The notes: generated from the sequence alone by a model not told the origin. Positions 1-7,737 are shown, numbered from the stretch's first letter. The stretch is DNA of 22,720 nt from Dehalococcoidia bacterium (GCA_009692725.1 SHYP01000018.1:1-22720); one strand, 5' to 3'. Made by a program: numbers and translations.

Positions 1-88
1 TGGCGGAGGGGGTGGGATTCGAACCCACGGGGGCTTGCGCCTCTACGGTGTTCAAGACCGTTCCGTTCAACCGCTCCGGCACCCCTCC
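1..88 (-). tRNA. tRNA-Ser (anticodon UGA)
   Basis: The reverse complement folds as a class II tRNA with a long variable arm. The acceptor stem GGAGGGG pairs with CCCCTCC, followed by discriminator G and an encoded CCA at positions 3-1. The anticodon stem ACGGT/ACCGT encloses loop CTTGAAC, giving anticodon TGA (window positions 54-52). The variable arm lies just 3' of the anticodon stem, and the T loop carries the usual GGTTCGAATCC. It reads serine UCA and related UCN codons. All stems are visible by eye, so the call is firm. The 5' end at 88 is set by the 7-bp acceptor stem. Confidence 0.97.
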
Positions 89-180
89 CGCGCCAGATGG
101 TAAGCCAACGCCGCGCTCGAACCACGCGGCGCCGAGCACATCCGAGGCGCGGCGCGTGAAACCGGCGTCGTGCCCGCCCG

Positions 181-692
181 CTACGCGCTGAGGCTGTAGC
201 CTACGCCGTGCACCGTGCGCAGCATCCCGCCGGCCCCTGCCGCGCGCAGCTTGCGGCGAAGCGCGCTGATGTGGCCTTTCAGCAGTGTGTTGCCGGCGAG
301 GTTCGGGTAGTTCCACACCCGCGCGTTCAGGAACGCGTGCGGCAGCGGCTGGCCCGGAAGCGCCGCCATGTGCCCAAGGATCGCGAACTCGAGCGGCGTG
401 CAGCGCAGGTCGACGCCGTTCACGTAGGCCCGCCCGCGCGGGGCGCGTCGAGCACCAGCCCGCGCTCGACGCGCCCCGCGCCTGCGAAGTCCGGCTCCGC
501 ACGCGCGGAGCAGCGGCGAGCGAGCGACCGCACACGCGCGACAAGCTCCGCCGGGTAGAACGGCTGCGCGAGACAGTCGTCGGCGCCCGCAGCGAACGCC
601 GCCAGCACGTCGGCGCACCCCGCGGGGCTCCCGAGGCAGATGATCGCGCTGCCCGACGGCGTGACGCTGCCATGATGAGCGCCACGTTGTTA
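181..692 (-). pseudogene. Broken OmpR/PhoB-type response regulator (receiver end + winged helix)
   Basis: Two frames together resemble the C-terminal two-thirds of an OmpR-family response regulator. Positions 689-423 encode a receiver tail: a beta-strand SAIICLGSP, then LAAFAAGADDCLAQPF, where the usual KPF lysine is Gln. Positions about 445-181, in another frame, encode a full winged-helix effector domain (YVNGVDLRCTPLEF, recognition helix NTLLKGHISALRRKLR, wing TVHGVGYSL). The frames meet in a GC run near 435-455; one missing base would restore LVLDAPR-GRAYVNG. The receiver frame is closed upstream by TAA at 692-690, so the acidic pocket and phospho-acceptor Asp are absent. No histidine kinase is visible nearby. 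I infer a decaying gene; a sequencing error could explain the frameshift but not the missing N-terminus. Confidence 0.75.
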
Positions 693-971
693 AGGAGGCA
701 TGTTCGTTGCATGTCGGATCGCGCAACGTTCGTCGGCCGGGCACGTGGAGACGCTGTTGGGGCTCCACCGCCCCACGACGGCTCCCCCCGCCCGCCGCGC
801 GCCGAGCTTGTCCCTCCCGCAGGCCGCGACCACACTTGACGCGAAGGTCGGAAGCGCCGATGCGCGCGCGCGGCTCGAGGCTGGGTCGTCACACCGTCCG
901 ACCGCGGCCTGCGCGGGGCCGGCGCGCGGGCGCTTGCCCTCGCGGCCGCAGCCGCGCTGCTCGCGCAGGCG
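693..971. other. Gap with no supported gene
   Basis: No protein family is recognisable here in any frame. A strong Shine-Dalgarno-like TAAGGAGG (691-698, plus strand) precedes ATG 711 by 12 bases, but that frame closes after 42 low-complexity residues at TGA 837-839. From 840 onward the same frame stays open into the His-rich ORF, and about 925-970 would encode an Ala/Leu-rich hydrophobic helix. The true start of that ORF may therefore lie in this gap. Confidence 0.5.
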
Positions 972-1364
972 GTGCTGCTGGCCAGCGGCGCCGAGCTCGC
1001 CGCGTTCGCCCCGGAGCACCGGCACGCCGCGTGGGCGCCTGTCGGCGCACACACGCACCCCGCCGCCGCCAACGCAGCCGCCGCGACCGCGCCACACTGC
1101 GATACCGGTCCCGTCCACACGCACGCGCATCCGCAGGCGGAGAGCGTGAGCTGCACGCCCGGCCACACGGCCCGCGCGTCCGTGGCCGCCGACGCCATCG
1201 GCGCGACGGGCCCGACGCTGCCAGCCGCGGGCGCGTGGACCGCGCTCGGCGCACCGCCCGCCGCCGCCACCCGCGCGCACGTCGCCGCACTCGAGAGCCG
1301 CCACCGCAGCGCGGATGAGCTGCCGTCACGCGTCACGTGGTGTCGAAGAAGGGACGATGCTTGA
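972..1364 (+). CDS. His-rich small envelope protein, unknown
   Basis: No family is recognised. The ORF of at least 130 aa is rich in His and Ala, with clusters EHRHAAW, GAHTHPAA and GPVHTHAHP, and four Cys. This composition suits a metal-binding secreted or membrane protein. Support for coding: third codon positions are overwhelmingly G or C, and its TGA stop (1362-1364) overlaps the ATG of the next gene (1364) by one base, typical of translational coupling. GTG 972 is the first conventional start, but the same frame upstream encodes a hydrophobic helix (ALALAAAAALLAQAVLL) that looks like a signal anchor, so the real start may be an upstream CTG (957 or 909), or ATG 860 if a frameshift exists. 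The copper-type neighbours make a metal-related role plausible but unproven. Confidence 0.5.
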   Translation: MLLASGAELAAFAPEHRHAAWAPVGAHTHPAAANAAAATAPHCDTGPVHTHAHPQAESVSCTPGHTARASVAADAIGATGPTLPAAGAWTALGAPPAAATRAHVAALESRHRSADELPSRVTWCRRRDDA

Positions 1365-1981
1365 TGCGTCTGAGTCACGTGCTGCGCGCACTCGCGCTGG
1401 TGGGCTGCGCGTCGATCCTGGTACCGGCGGTCGCGAGCGCACACGAGCGCCGCACCGTCGGCAAGTACGAGCTCGTCGTCGGGTTCTTCGTTGAGCCCGT
1501 ATACGTCGGCCAGATGAACGGGGTCAGCCTGCGCGTGCAGCTCCCGGGCGCGCCCGCGACACCTGTCGAGGGCCTCGAGAAGACGCTGCAGGTCGAGATC
1601 ACGCACATGGGTTCCGGCACTCGGAAGACTGTGCCGCTGCGCACCGTCTTCCGCGAGCCCGGCCACTACACCGCCGACTTGCTGCCGACGGTGACGGGCC
1701 AGTACCGCTTCCGCTTCTTCGGCACGATCGAAGGCACGACGGTGAACGAGCAGTTCACGTCCGGCGCGAACTTCGATAGCGTCGAAGGGGCGGGCGAGAT
1801 CGAGTTCCCCGAGCGCGTGGCGCAAGTGCGCGAGGTGCAGGGGCTGGCGAGCGCGGCGCGCGACCAGGCGGACGACGCCGACAGCGCGGCCTCGACGGCG
1901 CGCCTGCTCGCGATCGCCGCGCTCGCCGTCGCGGTGCTGTCCGGCGGGCCCGCGCTCGCGCTCACGCTGCGGTGGCGGTAG
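1364..1981 (+). CDS. Secreted membrane-anchored protein preceding CopCD
   Basis: The product is 205 aa. It begins with a signal peptide (MRLSHVLRALALVGCASILV...ASA, cleavage about residue 26), followed by HERRTVGKYELVVGF, a beta-rich YtkA-like body of about 110 residues, a short Ala/Asp-rich helix, and a C-terminal membrane helix (LLAIAALAVAVLSGGPALALTL) ending LRWR. The body contains VYVGQMNGVSLRVQ and HYTADLLPTVTGQYRFRF, reminiscent of beta-sandwich domains found beside CopC/CopD proteins. ATG 1364 is chosen because it gives a proper signal peptide and overlaps the upstream stop (TGATG). The earlier in-frame GTG 1337 would add a charged leader. It is probably anchored outside the membrane and acts with the downstream copper-type protein. 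The exact function is unknown. Confidence 0.85.
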   Translation: MRLSHVLRALALVGCASILVPAVASAHERRTVGKYELVVGFFVEPVYVGQMNGVSLRVQLPGAPATPVEGLEKTLQVEITHMGSGTRKTVPLRTVFREPGHYTADLLPTVTGQYRFRFFGTIEGTTVNEQFTSGANFDSVEGAGEIEFPERVAQVREVQGLASAARDQADDADSAASTARLLAIAALAVAVLSGGPALALTLRWR

Positions 1982-1989
1982 GCGCCGCG

Positions 1990-4299
1990 ATGGCCTGGCT
2001 GCGCGCCCGTGTCGGGCGTCGCCGGATGACGAGCGCGGCGCGCGCCACGCTCGTCACGGCCCTGGCGCTCATGCTCGCGTTGGCGCTGCCCGCGCCCGCC
2101 GTGCAGGCGCACGCGGCGTTCGACCGCGCGACACCGGCTCCCGGCTCGTCGACCACGAGCGCGCCGCCCGATGTGACCATCTGGTTCAGCGAGCCCGTCA
2201 CCCGCTCGCTCTCCGCGATCGAGGTCTTCGACGCGACGCGCCAGCGCATCGACCGCAACGACCTGACCGTCGACGGCGCGCGCATGACCGTGACGCTGCG
2301 CGGCGGCCTGGCGGCGGGCGTGTACACCGTGTCGTGGCGCAACGTCTCAGAGGTCGATGGCCACGCGCTGCAGGGCTCGTACGTGTTCGGCGTGGGCGAC
2401 GTGGCGGTGGGCGGCGCGCTGCTGGCCGCGCCGGGAGCGCTCGAGCCGCCGCTGCTCGCTTCGCGCGGCGAGCCCTTCGTGCGCTTCCTCGTCGTGCTCG
2501 GCGGGGTGCTCGCGCTCGGCGCGCTGCTGTTCGGTCCGGCCGCCGGCATTCCCGCGCTCGCCGCGCTCAGCGAGCGCGACGCGCGGCGGCTGAGCGAGGC
2601 GCTGATGCAGCCGCTCGGCCGCATCGTCGTCGGTGGCGCGGCCGTGTTCCTCCTCGCGTCCGGCGCGCAGCTCGTCGTGCACGCGGCGTCCGCCACCTTC
2701 GCGCCGGGCACCGATCAGCTGACGGAGCTCAAGACAGTCGTCGACTCGGCGTGGGGCAGGCGCTGGGTGTGGCGCGTGGCCCTCGGCAGCACAGCGCTCG
2801 CGGCCTTCAGCGCGCTCAGCATGATCTCGGGATGGCTCGAGGACCGCCATCCGGCCGTTCGCTCGCTGCACTGGATGACGGGCGCAACGCTCGCCGGCGC
2901 GCTGCTCACCGTCAGCCTGACGAGCCACGGCGCCGCCGTGAGCGGGCTGGCGGTGCCCGGCACGCTCGCGGACGCGCTGCACCTCGCCGCCGCGGCCGCG
3001 TGGTCGGGCGGGCTCGTCGCGCTGTGGCTCGCGCTGCGCGCCGCCGCGCGCGTGCTGTCCGCGCACGACCAGCGCGCGTATGTCGCGGAGCTCGTGCCGC
3101 GCTTCTCGACGATCGCGCTGCTGTCGGTCGCGACGCTCACGCTCAGCGGCGCGTACGCGACGTGGCTGCAGGTGACGGCGCTGCGCGCCTTCAGCACGCC
3201 GTACGGCGTCGTGCTGCTCGCGAAGCTCGGGCTGACGGCGCTGCTGCTCGCGCTGGGCGCGGTGAACCTGTGGTGGCTGCGGCCGCGGCTGCGGCACAAC
3301 CTCGCTGCGGCGGCCTCACTGCGGCGGAGCGTCGCGGCGGAGATCGTGCTGGTGGTGCTGGTGATCGCGGCCGCCGGCCTGCTCACGAGCATCGAGCCGG
3401 CGCGCCAGGTGCAGACGCGCGAGGAGCTGGCGCGCGGGCTGGTCGTCGAGCACCGCGCCGACGGCGTGCGCACGCGCGCCGCGCTGCAACCGGGGGCGGC
3501 GGGCGCGAACCGCGTGACGGTCGCGCTCGACGACGAACGCAGCGGCCCGATCCGCGCCGCCACCAACGTGCGCGTGCGTGTGCAGCCGGCCGACACCGAC
3601 GTGACCGCCACGCCGCAGACGGCGCGCGCGTTGGGCGACGGCCGCTACGTCGTGGACGCGATGCAGCTGCCGAGCGCGGGTGTGTGGCAGATCACGGTGG
3701 AAGCCACGCGCCCGGACGGGCTCGACGTGCACACGCGGCTGGAGGCCGCGCTACCCGCGCGCGCCCCCGACAGCAGCACGGCCGGCATCGCCCCGGACCC
3801 CGACCGCGGGCGGCTGCTGTGGGCCGGCGTGGTGGCGGCGCTCGGGCTCACCGTGCTGGCCGTGCTGCCGTTCGCGTGGCGATGGCGCGCGGCGCGTGCG
3901 CGCGCTACCACGCTGGGGGCCACGCTCGCGCTGGCCGGCGTCGTGCTGTTCTACGGCGCGCAGGCGCAGGAGGACGCGCCCGCCGCGCAGCGCAACAACC
4001 CCGTGCCGTTCTCCACGGCCTCGATCGCCGACGGACGCGAGCTGTTCGCAGCGCGCTGCGCCGAGTGCCACGGCGCGACCGGCCGCGGCGACGGCCCGCG
4101 CGCTGCCTCGCTCACACCGCCGCCCGCGGCCCTGAGCGTGCACGTGCCACTGCACCTGGAGGGCCAGCTGTTCACGTTCATCGCGCGCGGCGTCGCGGGC
4201 ACGGCGATGCCCGCGTTCCAGGGCGAGCTGCGCGACGAGCAGATCTGGGCGCTCGTGAACTACCTGCAGACGCTCGGCCAGCCCAGCGTCGAGCGTTAG
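1990..4299 (+). CDS. CopC-CopD-YtkA-like-cytochrome c fusion protein
   Basis: This 769-aa multidomain membrane protein has, in order: a signal peptide; a CopC-like copper-binding domain (about 40-140) with mature N-terminal AHA (His41) and VDGHALQGSY; a CopD-like polytopic region (about 165-460, roughly eight helices); an extracytoplasmic beta domain (about 480-600) resembling YtkA; one or two membrane helices (about 620-670); and a cytochrome c domain with haem motif CAECH (690-694) and likely axial Met740 in GTAMPAF. CopC/CopD proteins bind copper outside the membrane and move it inward. The haem domain suggests a link to electron transfer or oxidase assembly (inference). Starts ATG 1990, GTG 1972 and ATG 2026 are all possible; 1990 has GTAGG seven bases upstream and 2026 gives the tidiest signal peptide. 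It follows the previous gene by 8 bases. Confidence 0.88.
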   Translation: MAWLRARVGRRRMTSAARATLVTALALMLALALPAPAVQAHAAFDRATPAPGSSTTSAPPDVTIWFSEPVTRSLSAIEVFDATRQRIDRNDLTVDGARMTVTLRGGLAAGVYTVSWRNVSEVDGHALQGSYVFGVGDVAVGGALLAAPGALEPPLLASRGEPFVRFLVVLGGVLALGALLFGPAAGIPALAALSERDARRLSEALMQPLGRIVVGGAAVFLLASGAQLVVHAASATFAPGTDQLTELKTVVDSAWGRRWVWRVALGSTALAAFSALSMISGWLEDRHPAVRSLHWMTGATLAGALLTVSLTSHGAAVSGLAVPGTLADALHLAAAAAWSGGLVALWLALRAAARVLSAHDQRAYVAELVPRFSTIALLSVATLTLSGAYATWLQVTALRAFSTPYGVVLLAKLGLTALLLALGAVNLWWLRPRLRHNLAAAASLRRSVAAEIVLVVLVIAAAGLLTSIEPARQVQTREELARGLVVEHRADGVRTRAALQPGAAGANRVTVALDDERSGPIRAATNVRVRVQPADTDVTATPQTARALGDGRYVVDAMQLPSAGVWQITVEATRPDGLDVHTRLEAALPARAPDSSTAGIAPDPDRGRLLWAGVVAALGLTVLAVLPFAWRWRAARARATTLGATLALAGVVLFYGAQAQEDAPAAQRNNPVPFSTASIADGRELFAARCAECHGATGRGDGPRAASLTPPPAALSVHVPLHLEGQLFTFIARGVAGTAMPAFQGELRDEQIWALVNYLQTLGQPSVER

Positions 4300-4402
4300 C
4301 GCCGACGCGCCCCGCCCGCGAGGTCAGCCGCCGCCGACTCGGCTGCCCAGCCTACGTCGTCGCCGCTAAGCGCACGCCGCCAACGAATGCGCCACCGGAG
4401 CC

Positions 4403-4421
4403 GCCCGTCACGGCGAGTGAC
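4403..4421 (+). repeat. Dispersed inverted-repeat motif, copy 1
   Basis: The 19-mer GCCCGTCACGGCGAGTGAC occurs here and, inverted, at 7968-7986. A 15-base core, GTCACGGCGAGTGAC, recurs at 10500-10514. The core is a 5-bp inverted repeat GTCAC/GTGAC around GGCGA. This copy lies between two convergent gene ends, 8 bases beyond the lipoprotein stop, and is followed by a partial duplicate CGAGTGACC. It could be a small hairpin terminator or a dispersed genomic repeat. Confidence 0.7.
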
Positions 4422-4429
4422 CGAGTGAC

Positions 4430-5106
4430 CTAGTTCGGGGCCTCGATCTTGATGTCCTTGTTGTAGTCCGTGAAGACCACGGTGGTCTTGCCGGCCGCGC
4501 TCTCCGTCACCACGCGCAGCGGCAGACCGTCGGCCACGCACGCCTCCGAGGTCGCACCGTTCACCGCGGGCGACTTGAACACGTCGCAGCGCTTGCCGTT
4601 CACGGTATCGGTGCCAGACGCCACGACGCCGGGGCCGGTGAGGCCGCTGATCGTCCCGGCGACGTCGGGGGCCTGGAATGCGCCGAAGCCGGTCCCGGTC
4701 TGCTTGGTCCACGTCGGGCCGGCCTTGATCCAGCTGTCCTTACCGATGCTGATGATCTCGAGGCCGAGAATGGTGACGTGCAGCCTGTCGGGCTGCACCG
4801 ACTCGATCGTGCCTTCCTGCTTCTGGCCGCCCGCCTCGATGGCGATCGTGGCGCGGAAGCTCTTCACCTTCGAGAACTGGTCGTTCACCGCCGCCAGTGG
4901 GGAGCCCGCGCCACCCGCGGCAGTGCCGGAGCCGGCTGCGCGCGTGGCCGCGGCCGTAGACACCGGCCCCGTCGACGCGGTGGTCGCGGTCGCAGCGGTC
5001 TTGCCCGCGTCGTCCTTCTCGTCGTCACCGCCGCAGGCGCTGCTCAGCAGCCCGAAGGCGATCAGTGCCGCGGCGGCCGCCCTCAGCAGAAGTTCGATCG
5101 GCGCAT
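4430..5106 (-). CDS. LppX/LprG-like lipoprotein with frame break in the leader
   Basis: The mature protein of about 200 aa follows a lipoprotein signal (LLLRAAAAALIAFGLLSSAC, lipobox SSAC) and a Thr/Ala/Gly-rich linker. The body contains FSKVKSFRATIAIEAGG, a DRLHVTIL strand, GKDSWIKAGPTWTKQTG and a C-terminal VVFTDYNKDIKIEAPN. This pattern matches LolA/LppX-LprG-type lipoproteins that hold lipid in a half-barrel. One oddity decides the start: GAGAGG (5120-5115) sits 8 bases before ATG 5106, but that ATG reads MRRSNFC and stops at 5083. The signal-peptide frame has no nearby ATG/GTG/TTG; its only conventional start is ATG 5209, which adds 30-odd unlikely residues. One missing base soon after ATG 5106 would join the two. 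The stop is TAG at 4432-4430. Confidence 0.75.
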
Positions 5107-5114
5107 GGTGTGAT

Positions 5115-5120
5115 CCTCTC
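5115..5120 (-). promoter_or_regulatory. Ribosome binding site pointing to ATG 5106
   Basis: GAGAGG on the minus strand is 8 bases from ATG 5106. It is the only convincing initiation signal for the lipoprotein gene and marks the likely original start, although that ATG is out of frame with the lipobox in this sequence. Confidence 0.55.
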
Positions 5121-5242
5121 GCAAGCCGTCCGGGGGAGCGCCATGCGCGCGGGTAAGCGCGGCGGTGGCTGGAGCCGCGGTGGGCGGCGGGGCAGCCCCG
5201 TTGTAGCATCGGCGGCGGCCCGGCGCCAGCGCGCCGGAGAGC

Positions 5243-5250
5243 GGGGAGGA
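5243..5250 (+). promoter_or_regulatory. Ribosome binding site of the Gal80-like gene
   Basis: GGGGAGGA lies 6 bases upstream of ATG 5257 and fixes that start against the longer open frame, which runs back across the divergent lipoprotein gene. A possible -10 (TAGCAT, 5204-5209) lies about 48 bases upstream of the ATG. Confidence 0.7.
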
Positions 5251-5256
5251 ATCGCG

Positions 5257-6354
5257 ATGCGTGACGGTCGGATGGGCGTGGGAATCATCGGCGCGAACGT
5301 GCAGTACGGCTGGGGGACGCGAGCGCACCTGCCCGCGCTGGCGGCGATCACGGAGTATGAGCTGATCGCCGTCGCCACGACGCGCATCGAGACCGCGCGT
5401 GAGACGGCGGAGCGCTTCGGCATCGAACGCGCCTACGGGAGCGCCGAGGAGCTGTGCGCCGACCCTGACATCGACCTCGTGATCGTGTGCGTGCGCGTCC
5501 CGTCACACTTCGCGCTGACCAAGCTCGCGCTGGAAGCCGGCAAGGCCGTCTTCACCGAATGGCCGCTGGGCGCGAACACCGCCGAGGCGCGCGAGCTCGC
5601 CGCGCTAGCCGCCACGCAGAACGTGCGCAACATGGTGGGCCTGCAGGCGCGCGTCGCGCCCGAGTTCATGCGCATGCGCGAGCTCGTCAACGAGGGCTAC
5701 GTCGGCGACGTGCTGCACGTGTCGCTGCACCAGACGCTGCACGGCGGCGGCGCGCGCGGGCAGGCGTTCGCCTGGGCGGCCGACGCAACGAAGGGCGCGA
5801 CCACGCTCAGCATCGCGACAGGCCACGTGCTCGACGGCGTACTGTCGGTCGTCGGGGAGCTCGAGCGGGTGAGCGCGGTGGTCGCGACGCGCATGCCGAC
5901 CGCGACGATCGTGGAGACAGGCGAGACGATTGCGGTGACGTCGCCGGACACCGTGGTGATCGCCGGCACGCTCGCCAGCGGCGCGCCGCTCTCGGCCACC
6001 GTCACCAGCGTGCCGACGGTGGGCAGCGGGCTGCGGCTGGAGGTGCAGGGCACCGCGGGCGTGCTGAGCATCACCTCCGACGGCATGTCGCAGATCGCGG
6101 CGCTCGAGCTGCGCGGCGGGCAGGCCGGCGACCGCGAGCTGTCGCCCGTGGCGCTGAGCTCGCGCAGTCGCTGGGCGCCCATGGAGCTGACCGGCCCCTC
6201 GCTGAACGTCGGGCAGCTGCTGCGGCGCATGGGCGACGGCATCCGCATGCGCCGCGCGGTGGAGCCGGACTTCGCGCTGGCAGTGCGGCGGCACGAGCTG
6301 CTCGACGCGATCCAGCGCGCCTCGGACACCGGCCAGGCGCAGCAGGTCAGCTGA
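5257..6354 (+). CDS. Gal80-like Gfo/Idh/MocA-family protein
   Basis: The 365-aa protein starts with a Rossmann fold (VGIIGANVQYGWGTRAHLPAL), then a dinucleotide-binding domain to about residue 120 and a C-terminal alpha/beta domain with ATGHVLD (His190, Asp193). The early NVQYGWGTRAHLPAL and later GHVLDGVLSVVG resemble yeast Gal80 (GLNAAKGWAIKTHYPAI, FGHTIDILQ). The EKP motif, whose Lys is catalytic in most family oxidoreductases, reads E101-W102-P103 here, as in Gal80-like members (VEWAL). I infer NAD(P) binding, with sensing or an unusual oxidoreductase role rather than ordinary sugar dehydrogenase chemistry. The start is set by GGGGAGGA. The gene stands alone, divergent from the lipoprotein gene; its substrate is unknown. 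Confidence 0.85.
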   Translation: MRDGRMGVGIIGANVQYGWGTRAHLPALAAITEYELIAVATTRIETARETAERFGIERAYGSAEELCADPDIDLVIVCVRVPSHFALTKLALEAGKAVFTEWPLGANTAEARELAALAATQNVRNMVGLQARVAPEFMRMRELVNEGYVGDVLHVSLHQTLHGGGARGQAFAWAADATKGATTLSIATGHVLDGVLSVVGELERVSAVVATRMPTATIVETGETIAVTSPDTVVIAGTLASGAPLSATVTSVPTVGSGLRLEVQGTAGVLSITSDGMSQIAALELRGGQAGDRELSPVALSSRSRWAPMELTGPSLNVGQLLRRMGDGIRMRRAVEPDFALAVRRHELLDAIQRASDTGQAQQVS

Positions 6355-6369
6355 TCGCGGGCGGCGCCC

Positions 6370-6394
6370 GCTCGCCGACGCTCCGCGGGCGAGC
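6370..6394 (+). terminator. Possible hairpin after the Gal80-like gene
   Basis: GCTCGCC (6370-6376) pairs with GGCGAGC (6388-6394) around an 11-base loop, 16 bases past the stop. A second perfect palindrome, CGCCCGCGGGCG, follows at 6403-6414. There is no T-tract, so rho-independent termination is uncertain. Confidence 0.35.
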
Positions 6395-6529
6395 TCGATA
6401 GACGCCCGCGGGCGCTGCGGCTAGGATCGCCGACGCAGGCCCGTCCCGGGCGGGCGCGAGCGTGCTCGCGACAGCGTGCTTGTGATGGCATCCTCGCGAT
6501 GGCAGAGTCGCGGGCGTGAGGAGCGCAGG

Positions 6530-7711
6530 ATGACGTTCGTCATCACTCAGCCGTGCATCGACACGAAGGACCAGTCCTGCGTCGAGGTCTGCCCGGTCGA
6601 CTGCATCCATTTCGACGGCGATGCGGACCGCATCCTCTACATCAACCCCGCCGAGTGCATCGACTGCGGTGCGTGCCTGCCGGCGTGCCCCGTGAGCGCG
6701 ATCTTTACCGACGCCGATGTCCCGCCCGAGTCGGCGGCCTTCACGCTCATCAACGCGCTCTGGTACGACGACCCGGCCGCCGCGCGCGCGCAGGTGGAAG
6801 CCGCCGGCGGCGGCGGCGCCGGCGCGCCCGCTCCCGCCCCGACGGCCACGCCCGCAGCGAGCGCTGCCGCGACCGCACCCGCCGAGGCTGCGACAGCAGC
6901 CGCAGCGCCCCCCGCCCCAAGCGCGGCCGCAGCCAGCGCCGCCGCCGCCACGCCCGCCGTGGCTGCCGTCGCGCGGCAGGTCCCCGCCACGGCAGCCGCG
7001 CACCTCGGGGGCGTGGTGGTGTCGCAGTACCGCCTGCCGTCGCCCACGGGCCTCGTCGGCGCGATCGGGTTGGGCGTTGCCTTCGCGCTGATGTGGATGG
7101 CGCCCGGGCCGAACTGGCTCAAGATCGCCGGCGTGCCAATTAGCGCGACGGTGGTGGTCCTGCTGCCGATCGCCACGCTGTTCGCGGTGCTGTTCCTGAG
7201 CGGGGAGTTCCGCACGCTCGGGCTGTTCGCCGCGCGCAGCGGCCGCACCTCCGCCAGTTGGCGCGAGGGCCGCACCAACTGGGGCCGCAGCGAGGAGTCG
7301 CGCCGCATCGACCAGGAGCGGGCGGTCGCCACGCTCGCCGGCGACCGCTTCGCGTTCCCGAGCCCGCAGCACCCGGACTACCGCACGCACGTGAACCTTC
7401 CCACCCCCTCACTCGCGCTAGAGTTCGGTGGCGGAGGCGGCGAGAAGCTGTTCCCGGACATCCTCGTCGTGCGCTACCCCGGCAACTACCCCGTGATGGT
7501 CGCGCAGGTCGAGACGCGCGAGACGGTGACGCGCGAGCAGGCCGTACGCGTGTGGGCCCCGCTCGAAACCAGCGAGGCGCCGTTGTACATCTACGTCCCG
7601 TCCGGCCTCGGCGCGATCGCGAAGGACTACGCGCGCTCCGCCGGCATTCGCCACGCCAGGATCCGCACGTGGCGTCGCCAGCCCGGCGGCATGATCGTCG
7701 CCGAGGTCTAA
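6530..7711 (+). CDS. Membrane-tethered 7Fe ferredoxin fused to an unknown C-terminal domain
   Basis: This 393-aa protein has three parts. Residues 1-100 are a bacterial 7Fe-type ferredoxin: Cys9, 17, 21 and 25, then Cys43, 46, 49 and 53Pro, spaced as in [3Fe-4S][4Fe-4S] ferredoxins, with Cys25 expected to be a non-ligand. Residues about 100-165 are an Ala/Pro-rich linker. Two membrane helices follow (about 174-194 and 204-225). Residues 230-393 are a soluble domain with HPDYRTHVN, FPDILVVRYPG (Asp310), MVAQVETRETVTREQ (Gln326, Glu328) and YIYVPSGLGAIAKDYARSAGI. The strand-Asp/strand-Gln-x-Glu pattern weakly suggests a PD-(D/E)XK-like fold, but the Lys is missing. Ordinary ferredoxins of this type are about 100 aa and soluble. 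ATG 6530 has GAGGAG upstream. A membrane electron carrier is the likely role. Confidence 0.85.
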   Translation: MTFVITQPCIDTKDQSCVEVCPVDCIHFDGDADRILYINPAECIDCGACLPACPVSAIFTDADVPPESAAFTLINALWYDDPAAARAQVEAAGGGGAGAPAPAPTATPAASAAATAPAEAATAAAAPPAPSAAAASAAAATPAVAAVARQVPATAAAHLGGVVVSQYRLPSPTGLVGAIGLGVAFALMWMAPGPNWLKIAGVPISATVVVLLPIATLFAVLFLSGEFRTLGLFAARSGRTSASWREGRTNWGRSEESRRIDQERAVATLAGDRFAFPSPQHPDYRTHVNLPTPSLALEFGGGGGEKLFPDILVVRYPGNYPVMVAQVETRETVTREQAVRVWAPLETSEAPLYIYVPSGLGAIAKDYARSAGIRHARIRTWRRQPGGMIVAEV

Positions 7712-7737
7712 ACCCAACCTCACCCTCCGTCGAGGGC

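Noticed and set aside
691..839. A strong Shine-Dalgarno (TAAGGAGG) followed by a 42-codon ORF from ATG 711
   Set aside because: The spacing of 12 bases is long, the peptide is low complexity and there is no conserved feature; probably chance, though the spot is worth keeping in mind.
2334..4433. A 699-codon plus-strand frame within the CopCD fusion
   Set aside because: It is a shifted frame of the fusion gene, with runs of Arg and no recognisable fold.
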